Source: Chara braunii
Lineage: Eukaryota > Streptophyta > Charophyceae > Charales > Characeae
Length of the DNA stretch: 28,165 bases
Assembly: GCA_003427395.1 (NCBI GenBank)
Contig: BFEA01000498.1
Location: 925,442 to 953,606, forward strand
Direction: 5' to 3'
Made by a program: the position numbers and the translations under genes. Shown here piece after piece: positions 1 through 9,775 of this stretch; position 1 is the first letter of the stretch; each line of letters opens with the position of its first letter. The notes beneath the pieces were generated by a model. It did not search any database. It saw only the letters and a list, made by a program, of their open reading frames with translations, and was not told the DNA's origin.

Positions 1-35
<35 letters not shown>

Positions 36-186
36 TTCCCTCCTCCGCCACCCCCCCAAAACAAAAATGTAATGCGGATTTTGGCTATTCTGATCATGCG
101 CAGAACAATTCGCACATCTCCGCCGTATTGCTGGACACATGCACAGAACAGCCACAAAGTCAGGAAGAAAAAGGCAATGCAGTTTG

Positions 187-275
187 CCGACCGGTCGGCA
201 GACCGCCTACAGGTCGGCCTGACCGGTAGGCGAACCTACAGCCTATGGTCGACACAGGCCATAGGCGGTCTGACA
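187..275. repeat. Nested short inverted repeats
   Basis: The arm agaccgccta (about 200-209) pairs with taggcggtct (262-271). Inside, cctatgg (242-248) pairs with ccatagg (259-265) around gtcgac, and gaccggtc is itself palindromic. It could be a small foldback element or part of a cruciform; no function is evident. Confidence 0.5.
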
Positions 276-1362
276 ACCCTCTGTAGAGGGGCAAACGAAC
301 AGTGAGGGGCCATCGATGGTGTCCTCCTCCCCTGCAACCATAACCTGCTCTCCCTCTGTACACCTCCACTGCACGTCCTCCCATGCATCCTCAATCCATA
401 TGCCCACTTGAAGAACTCCCACGCTGGCTACTTCCCGTCTTTTGCTCCCCTCCCCCTCTCCCTCCCTCCCTCCCTCCCTTCTCGTTTTTGCTTCCTCCCC
501 CTTCCCTCCATCCCCTCTCTCCTTCTCTTCAGTTGCCCTCCTCTCTGCTTCCCTCTCCTCTCCCTGCCCTTTCCTTTCCTGCCCTTCCCCGTCTTTCCCG
601 TTCCCTGTCTGTTCCTTCTCTCCCTGCCTCCCTCCCTCCCTCCCTCCCCACCTTGAGTGTTGCCTGGTTCGGGATGCCTTCCTCCATGCACTGCAGTCTT
701 CGAATCTTATAGTCTGCAGCTGAATACCTCCCTTGCATGCATGCACATTCTCTCCTGTGTTTGTAAGGCTCTTCTTGTCTGTTCCTGTGAGACTCCTCCC
801 CTTAGGGCCTGCTGCAAGGTCTTGCTGTTTTTACTAGAGGCTGTCTTGACCATGTCCCTTGACTTACTCGAACCACTGGTGTCTATTCCAACTATATCCT
901 GTGTGCATGCGCTGGTTAAGATGGTGCTGCGGAAAGACTTGGCCTATTGGACCAAAATGGCTGCCGGCACCCGGTAGGGCTTGTACCCGCGATAGTTTGG
1001 AATGTGAGAAGTGGTCAGAAATGTGTATTGGGGAAGGAAGGGGGTACTGGTGGCCTAAAGTGTAAGCACTGGTGGTCTAAAGTGTAAGCAAAGATTCTTC
1101 ATTTCCCCTGTAAATAAAACAAAGGCCCAAGGCCTGGAGGTATCATCATCAACTGAACTGCCCCAGGTAATAATTTTACATATCTAAGTCCATCAGGATT
1201 CAAACGTAAGTCTGCATATTTTAAGAGGTCAGGGGTGTACCCTTCAACCACATGGACTGTAGGGATTCTGATTGTTTTTTGGATTGCGAACGTTTAGGGA
1301 AAGCAAGATCGATGGTTGGTGATGGATGATGGGTGATGGATAATGGCTGAGGCAAACCGTAA

Positions 1363-1446
<84 letters not shown>
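1363..1446. repeat. Compound (CT)n(CA)n microsatellite
   Basis: About 12 CT units run straight into about 30 CA units, with no interruption. Confidence 0.97.
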
Positions 1447-1447
<1 letters not shown>

Positions 1448-1730
1448 TACTCTTATTTACTTGTCTTTGGGGAATGTTGTGATAGACTGATTGTCCTTTG
1501 TGCGCCAATCCCTGTTGTTGCATCGTTTTCCCCCCCCTATTTTTCTTAGATGTTTGTATATGAACATTGCATTTGCACATTAATGGATCCACGATATGGG
1601 AGTACAAAACAGGTGTACAACTCTATGAAAGTGTTACACTTTCGGAACTATCATGTTCTTTTTTGCAGCTTGTCTAGTTACAGTCAATATCTTGAAATTC
1701 TGTTTTCTGTAAAATATGGTGCAATCGAAT

Positions 1731-1831
1731 GAACGGCGAATGAACGACGAATGAACAACGAATGAACGACGAATGAACGACGAATGAACGACGAATGAAC
1801 GGTGAATGAATGACGAATGAACGACGAATGA
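1731..1831. repeat. 11-bp minisatellite (gaacgacgaat)
   Basis: Nine near-perfect tandem units, with single-base variants such as gaacggcgaat and gaatgacgaat. It lies about 400 bases upstream of the chosen start codon. Confidence 0.93.
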
Positions 1832-1896
1832 GCACTAGGAGAGAAAGATTGGCACATTAGCTTCTTTAACGGATTGCTGCTGCCTTTTTTAATTTT

Positions 1897-1899
<3 letters not shown>

Positions 1900-1928
<29 letters not shown>
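1900..1928. repeat. Poly-T tract (29)
   Basis: An uninterrupted T run following ttaattttaac. It could be the A-tail of a - strand retroelement, but I see no element body to support that. Confidence 0.9.
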
Positions 1929-1930
<2 letters not shown>

Positions 1931-2226
1931 CCACACGAGGGTGGTTAGCCTAAACCGTATGTGTTCATATAGTCCGTAGACTATTCCCGTTCTTATCGAG
2001 GGAGATGCTAACCTTCTCTCGGCTCAACGAACACTATGCTTCTAGCAGATGCTTGCGCTTTGATCATAAGTATTCTACATTTTCAGCGTGAAGCAACACA
2101 AAATTTAATGTGCAAATGCCCTGACACTAACTAGTTTGCTGGTTTTGTGGTATGTTGTGGTGGGGTGACGGTGGGTTGATGTTTTCATGATCTATAAAGG
2201 TGTTGGTGTCACCAGTACAGGGGACA

Positions 2227-2976
2227 ATGACGGGTCCATCGAGAGGACGAGGAAGGGGTCGTGGCCGGGGGTATGGCGGGAATCAAAACTACTCCCAGGG
2301 GTATGGTGGGAATAACAACTACCCACAGCAGCAGCAATACCCGCAGCAACAGCAATACCAGCAGCAACAGCAGCAGCAGAGACAGGGAGTTGTGGTTGCT
2401 GCCCCTGCTTATCAGGCTCAGCAAGCAGTCCAAGTGTATTATCCACCTAACCACTCGTACCCGACTGGTGCTCCAAATGTTGTCGCGCCACATGTGAATG
2501 CTGGGGTTGCTGGCGCAGGAAATGGCGGTGGAGGGGGGCTCACGTACAGGGCGAAAGGACCTGTGGCTCAAGCTGGAGGAAGTGGACGTGCACCACAAGC
2601 TGAGGCTTTGCAGGGCGGAGCCGTCATCAGAACCAGGAATGCTCCAGGACCAGGGAGAGGAAATCCTGGAGCAAATGGTCACCAGCCACAGGGGATGAAT
2701 GGCCCCTCGTCATCGGCAGCTGCACAGCAGGCGGCAGCTGCTGCAGCCCAGGCATTAGCAGGTCGGGGTCCTGTTGCATCTGGTCCTATCATGAACGTAC
2801 CGCAAGGAGGAGCCATGACTGGTCCTATCATGAACATACCACAGGGAGCAGGGATGGCTGTCACGTACCAGCCACAGACACAGGTGCAGAGATCAAGGAG
2901 GAAGGTGACAGCGGCCAAGTCTGTTTTCCGGGCGACGTTCTATCCGAAGTTTGAGAATGAAAAGTCGGACCAGGAG
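2227..2976 (+). CDS. RNL: tRNA ligase exon 1: low-complexity N-terminal extension
   Basis: Encodes 250 residues. An RG-rich tract (about 6-16) is followed by a Tyr/Asn/Gly stretch, a Gln-rich tract (about 33-53, mostly CAG/CAA), Gly- and Ala-rich segments (Ala run about 160-176), and a two-copy peptide repeat GPIMN(V/I)PQG (186-198 and 199-210). A basic RSRRK leads into the conserved block at 231-250, which matches plant tRNA ligase. I chose ATG 2227 because it has A at -3 and the frame is closed by TGA at 2188-2190. No upstream ATG occurs in this frame, although GTG codons occur at 2200 and 2206. The preceding ccagtacag could be a splice acceptor of a 5'UTR intron. The donor gag|gtgcgg at 2977 is set by the protein match DQE-IRTR; unspliced reading stops at 3006. 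Confidence 0.9.
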
Positions 2977-3602
2977 GTGCGGTCAGTTGGCACTAACCAA
3001 GCTTGACAGACTCCCTTTCCCCCTATCGTTGTTACAATGGCCTGAAAATGGCTGGAGTGAGGTGTTGATGTTTTTCTGCTCTGATTTTGAATGCACAAAG
3101 CGGAGTGTGTTATAGGGAAGTCCAGATGGATGGTTTATAGTGGTTGCTCTCTGTCTGTGGATTCTACTTTATTATTGCTTCGATGAACAGTCTATGGGGT
3201 GCGGGCCTGGGCATCTGGCCTTCATTTCATGTGATTAAGAATGTGCAGCCGCAGTTAAAAGAGAAGAAATGAATTGTGATAGTTTGTCTACATTGTGGCT
3301 GTAGGGGCTGTTATACCTGTGAGTATGTCCGGTGGTTGCAACACCTGGGGGATCATTCACTTTCCATGCCATGCTACTTGAGCTGCCCATCTGATGTAAA
3401 CAACAGGCGTCACATTCACCGGATATGGACTGCTTGCTTGCCAAGTCTGTGCGCTCATTTTCCATGCCCTATGTTTCTGCTGTTATTGGTATGAGGAACT
3501 GTTTTCTACTATGATGATGCATGGGTTCTTCTGTGCCTGGATTTCCCGAGCCGTGTTTGCGCATGTATGTGAGTAAGAGGGAGAGGGAGAACGTGTGTGT
3601 TC

Positions 3603-3687
<85 letters not shown>

Positions 3688-3688
3688 N

Positions 3689-3762
<74 letters not shown>

Positions 3763-6700
3763 ACGGTGCATGTAAATTACTGACCGCCTTTTGTATTTTG
3801 GTTTATTAACTTTATTTGTGTGAACGGAATTTTAATGTCTAAACTTCTCTAAATTGAGTGTCCATGGATGCTTTGCGCGGGGTGTGTCTGCAGATTCGAA
3901 CAAGGATGATAAATGCAGTGGCCACAGGAGGAGGTGTGCTTGAGGTGTGTTTTACAGTCCCTCTCTCTTTCTCTCTGCTCTTCCCTTCCCTCCACTTTGC
4001 ACGTGGCAATTTTGCTTTTTTCAAAGGCAAATGTGTCTTTTCAGGGAGTTGTCCGATAACAGGCCTAAGAGTTGGCGCCGTCTCATTCCCTGCCTACGTA
4101 TTCCTCTGCCTCTTTTGGTGGACCCTGAGTTGAAATGGGCCCTGCCTTACACTAGCCCTTGAATATGATGGATACATTGGATAGGGTCTTAATGCCTGCC
4201 ATGTCGATTTTCCAGAAGCCAGTCTGTTTCAAACTCCTTCGGCACATAATGGCTTGTTTGCAGAAGCCATTCTGTTTCAAATTCCTTCTGCAGGCCCGTC
4301 CTTTTCAGTGGGTGGACTTCCCGATTGATCCTCCAGAGGTATTTTGGCCATACTGCTCTGATTTCTATCTGTATCATTTCCTTAGCTTCGGCGGGTTGCT
4401 GTGGGTCCAACCATTGAAGGCCTTGAGTCTCCTTCTATCGGCGGAGGAGGTGCGTCTGCCATCCACCGGCCTACAACTATTTTTTTCCAGTTGATTGTCA
4501 TTTCTGAAGCCAACTGAATCGCTTGCATGGCAACTTTGAGAGCTTGGAAAGGGTTGTTTGACACTGAGGTCGTCCGCAAAGAGCATTACTTCAGGGAAGT
4601 TGAAATGTCTATTTAAAGTTCCACCAGCGGTCTCTCTATTGAAGGAAACTTAGGTAAGCCTTACGAATGCGGCTATTGCTTTCATGACAAAAAGGAATCT
4701 TGCATCCACGTATAGTACACTTACCCATGGACTGAAGTTTTGTCACAGCCTCATTTTACCCATGCAGATGTTGAGAAAGTCCCAGTTGACCTGGTCTGTG
4801 CTTTTTCGAAGTCGAATAAAAGAATGACCGCCTGCATTTTTTGTCCCCAAGTAGTTTGGTGACTTCTGTGAGGCAGATTACATTGTCTAGGTTATGCCTT
4901 TTTGCTCTGGTCGAAACGTTTGTCTGTAAGCTTCTTTTTGTTTTTTTTTTTCTTTTAAGAGGAGTATATAGCATTTCATTATCACAACAGAAAGGAGGCC
5001 TGGAACATTCTTAATCCTATTTGCTAGAGCTTTTGCTATGCTATTGGTAATAGCGAGATGGGCCTATTTTGTGGGACCTTTTTAAGGTATGGGGTTCACT
5101 ATTCCTGTGCTTACTTCTTCCCCTTGAGTACGACACTCGAAGGCTTTCTGATAGAACTTGAAGAGATAGTTTCCCTAAGACTCCCCACTGTTATAACCAA
5201 AGCTCCTCGGAGAGACCGTCCTTCCCTAGAGTCAGGCCTCAGTCAGGTCCTTGTTTATGTAGGTGTGGCTTCCGGTCTCAGGCTAGTGTCTAGGGAATGC
5301 AATAATTTATTTTCTTGCTCTTCTTACATCAGCTCGTCTTGACTTGGGAGTGCTGGTGGTGTGTAGGTGTTGATAAAAGCTAGTTGATAACCCTGTCGTT
5401 CCGTCTGACTAGTTTGCATTCTACCTGAGCTATCCTGCAAGGCTAGCATTCTGTTATTCCTAGCATTGGATTTGAATGATTTGATCTTTTGGTATGAGTA
5501 TTTGGTCATCGCCTTGTTCGATTCCCAATCCCTTACCCTTGCTCGTATTTGGAGTCGTCGTCTTTTGCAGGATAAAGTAGATGAGGGAATCCGTTTCTCG
5601 AACCATATTTCATTCTGCTGTTTTTTCCATGGGATAAGACTGCCTTCAGGAACTTGGATTGGTAGGTCTGTTCTTTGAATTCAAGTTGTCATCCTTTGCC
5701 AAGTGCCGATTACTTCAGTCGTGATCTCTTCCTGCTCAAGTAGTGAGTTGTTTATGTTGAGAAGAGTTTAAAAACTGTGCCCCGGGATGTTATCTAAGCT
5801 GCATGTGGTCGAAGCCTCCATATGTCGGGTATTTAAATATTGATGTGTAATCGACTGCTCCTTCCTGTGGGGTTGAGATTAAAGCACCAGTATGCTTCCC
5901 ACTGTTCCCAGCCATTTTGTGAGAACACGGCCGTGCACGCATATATGGGGGGATGTACCGTGCTGCCATGTCTCAAAAAGTAAATCCAGTAAGTCGTGGG
6001 GCGTGCATGGCTCGTTTTGCCTGGATGAATTCTTTTCCCGGTCGCAGGCCGGTACATCCCGCCAGATGCGTTGCGTGCACGGCCGCGTTCTCACAAAATG
6101 GCTGGGAAATGTACTGTTGGTGCGTAGTCTAAAGTGGAGAAGGATGTTCCCCTTTGTCTGTTTGTCCTTATTCTGGTTGGATCGTGTTGGTAGGGTCAGT
6201 CCTAGTGATGGGTGCCTACAGCGCATACCATTTGATTGATTTATGAAGGGTTCCTAATGTTCTAGGTTTGTGCTACTGCTGTTACGCTGCTTGCTGCAGG
6301 TCTCTTTGAAACACTCAGGCTCCCTATACATGTGGTCTGGAGCACACTGTGGAGCCTTTGCCAAAAACAGTTTTGGTAACTTGTAAGTTTTCCCGAGCAT
6401 GTGCGTTGTTGTAGTAGTGTCCCCATGTGAAGAGTCTTCCGTACCTCTTTTCCACCTTTCCCCAGCCCCCTAGTTCCAACCCCCTTCACTCTCGTTTTCT
6501 TTTGTGGAATACCTGCACATAGGTGCATGTACTTTTGTGAGCTTCTTCCAGAGTTGTGGGCTGTGCAAAGCAAACTGAGTTTCATAGATAGACAAATAGA
6601 TAGATATATACATACATGATTTATGTTGCTCTGTTATATACATACATAATTTATGTTGCTCTGTTATATACATGCATAATTTATGTTGCTCTGTTTACTT

Positions 6701-9698
6701 CTGTGGTTCTGTTTGCTAAGTATAACTCTGGGGTACATTGACTGGTTGAATTTCTATCTACTTGGTGCAGAGCGAAACAAAAAAAAGAAAAACGAAAAGG
6801 GTCTTGGGATACTGGCCTCAACGCACCGCCGACCAACAAGTTTGGTCTGAGGTGCGTCGAGGCCTAGTATCCGAAGGCCGTTCCCCTTCCCCTCCCCCCC
6901 CCTCATTGCTCTCTGCCGTGCGCCTCGCCGCACCAGTCGCCAAATATGCAAAGTGAAAATGAATCGCCCTCAAGAACATTGAAAGAACATTGCTGAGCGG
7001 TGCGGTGAGGCCTGTATAGTCCTATTTTTCGGTGGGGGGTCGGGGCTACGGCTGCAGTTCAGTTTAGTTTTGAGAAATTTTTCAATGTGGTCACGCTGTG
7101 ACAGTGAGATTTCCAGATCGGATGGAAGGGACCCATCCATACTCGAACCCATTACTAAACCCTCCCTGTTAGGGCACGGCTGCTGCTCCTCTGATGGGGT
7201 GACGGCTGTTTGAATGCACCAACAGCCATCACGGTGGCGGGTCTTTCTCATCTCTCTCTCTCTCTCTCTCTCTCTGTCTGTGTGGCCGCTGTGTTGTGCC
7301 GGAAGATCCAGACAGTTGTATCCACACTCGGCTCGCGTGGCGTGGCGAAGTGCGCCCTCTCTCCCTCATCCCTCTATCACAGGTGTTGTGCCTTGAGAGG
7401 TGGAGAGTTCCATTCACAGCCAGCCCAGAAGTGAAATAGGTGGCTTTGCCTGGCATGGCGATGTGCACCCTCTCCCTCTCCCCTCCTCTCTCTCTCTCTC
7501 TCCCCCCTCCCCCCCCCCTCCTCCTCGCTCTCTCCCTCCTGCCCTCCTCCCTCCATCCATCCGTCCATTCGCTTAGGGCAGCTCCATTTTTGCAGGGTTT
7601 CTATTTTGCAAGTGGGGCAAGATGTGTGCACGGCCGCTATAGGTAGGAGTATGAGGAGAGGCAGGGTGAGAAGGATGCGAGGGGGAGGTTAAGTGCCTGG
7701 TCATGCAGGCACGAGAAGGTCACCATCAAAATCTTGAGAGGCTGGAGTAGTAGGAGAAAAATGAACAGGGAAAGGTGAGGATGCGGGAGGAGGAGGGTGG
7801 TTGAGGAGGAGGAGAGGGTCAGGATTTAGTTGTTCAGGATTGGATGTGACGACAAAGGAAGCAGAAGGAGAGTCACTGGGATAGGGTGTAGCATGCAAGG
7901 GAAGTTTGCCGACGTTAAGGAGGTTATGTGGTGGAAGAGGTCGAGGAGGCTCCTAAAGTTTCACCCTAGATTCTAAGAAAGAAAAAAAAGATGATGACGT
8001 GATACTGCCACATCCTTTCGAGCGCTTCTTCTTTATCACGTGCCTTTCTCCTTCCCCCCCCCCTTTGTGTGCTGCTATGCGTCGTCTCTTCATGTCTGGA
8101 GCTCCTCCCATCAGTCTATAGCTATCATCTCTTTTCTTTTTGTAAGTTTCAATCTCAAATTCTATTGGTGGGGATGTTGCCACACCGGTTGCACCGCTCC
8201 TCTCCATATTTTGCGTGTGCCGGCGTTGTTGATGCCATCACCAAATGCTAATCAGCTCTGATTTTAATCAAGTGAGGATGTTCGTCCATTCCGCTCAGTG
8301 GAACCTTCTTCCACTCATCAATGGATGGATTGATTTTAATCAGTGAAAAAAAAGGTATGAACTAATTAAAACCAGAGCTGATTAGCATTTGGCGTTGGTG
8401 TCAACGACGCCGGGATACAAAAAATATGAAAGAGGAGCTTGTGTTTCTTCATGCTCACGGCCATAAGAGTTGATTCTAGTCCCCTTTCTGGCCAACCAAA
8501 CTTCCTTTTCTCCTCCCCTCTTATTCAAACAATAGTTAATAATACAAGTGATGAATGGCGGAACCAGGATCAATGTCAGAATCCCTCTTCTACTGCCAGC
8601 ACAACTTGAGGTCCACCATAGCCATGCCCGCCCTTCTCTTTGTCTTCACATTGGCCGAGGCTATGGCGGACTACTAGGGCCTTGCCCTGATGTGAAAAAG
8701 ACAACGCGAAGCACCTATGGCCTCTTCCGCTCAGGCTGCGATGCCTGACTCTGCCTCAAAAGCTTCTTGATGCAGCTCTACCCCTACGGGGGCCTTCTAG
8801 GTGCGGTGCCCACCAAGGTGATGAAGATGCCGTCCACCATAGCCAGGTAAGTACCCCTGGCGCTCCCCTCTACTAGTCCCTTTCTTTCTTCTCCTCATGC
8901 CCAAGCTCCTCCACCATGCCAAGGTAGAGAGCTGGGCGCTCCTTCCCCAGCAGCGCTGCTCCACCACGCGCTTCAGCAGCATGTCACCCAAACTTGCATG
9001 CAGCAAATGAGGAAGAGCTGATTGCTCTTCCCAGTGATATAGCGAGGCAGCAGCCTCCTTGGGGGGTGGCTTCCAGGCCATGCGGCCTCCAAGCAACCGG
9101 TGCCTTTTCGGAGGGAAACATCATTGCAGGCTCTGATATCGTCCGCACAGGCCCTAGACTAATGACTACTTGGACTGGTACCCTGCTAGACCTAGCCTAC
9201 CGCTACTGGCCTCTAGAATTGTCAACTTTTATCTTTTTCTGCTCTTCTCCAGTCCCAGACACATCTACCACAACTAGCGTGTACCGGCCTACGTACTACT
9301 CTTAGTGTTTTTCCCTGCTGAAGCGTCGCAGGCCTACTTGCGCTCGAGTGTTTTCCCCGCTGCAACCCTGAAAGTACACAGGTAAGTACCGGTCCTGCGG
9401 GCCTTCCAAAGGAACAAGTGCCCCTGTGGGTCACACATATACGCAAGCCGACAAGCACTCAGTCAGGCACACAGACCAACAAGCACGCACACACACAGAC
9501 TCAGAAAGTCAGCAGAAAGTGGGAATCTCAGCAAGGCATTCATTCTAGCGGCAAAACTCGGAAATCGGCTGTGTTCTCAGTCCGTGTTTTGGCAGGTCAT
9601 CTTACGTGTGCTTCATTGTCTGCAACAGAGGTAGAGCTGCATCGATATTGGATCTACTCGTCTGGGCGGAACAGGGGCTGTGGTGGTGAAAGTTCACA

Positions 9699-9775
<77 letters not shown>

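Larger units (their letters stand above)
1..2226. other. Upstream non-coding region
   Basis: No coding exon is supported here. It opens with 33 C bases and holds a pyrimidine-rich tract (about 425-655, many ccct/ctcc runs), a 22-bp direct repeat (1046-1067 and 1068-1089), a CT/CA microsatellite, an 11-bp minisatellite and a 29-base poly-T. The tRNA ligase promoter and 5'UTR should lie here, but I cannot place a transcription start. The long open frames in the pyrimidine tract are low-complexity artefacts. Confidence 0.7.
3945..6299 (+). other. RNL: Intron 2
   Basis: 2355 bases, bounded by gtgtgt and ctgcag. It holds a decayed - strand non-LTR retrotransposon and one short inverted-repeat element, annotated separately. 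Confidence 0.9.

Noticed and set aside
243-746. Long overlapping open frames in the pyrimidine-rich upstream tract
   Set aside because: They are low-complexity readings (Pro/Ser/Leu or Arg/Glu/Gly) of ccct/ctcc repeats in several frames on both strands, with no family resemblance.
2193-2199. tataaag, a TATA-box-like word
   Set aside because: It lies only 28 bases before the start codon, so it would leave almost no 5'UTR. It is more likely part of the 5'UTR or an upstream intron.
7596-7645. Candidate exon reading GFYFASGARCVHGRYR with good splice borders
   Set aside because: I first considered it for the catalytic block, but the true match is at 6300-6382, and this would disrupt the exon 3-4 junction.
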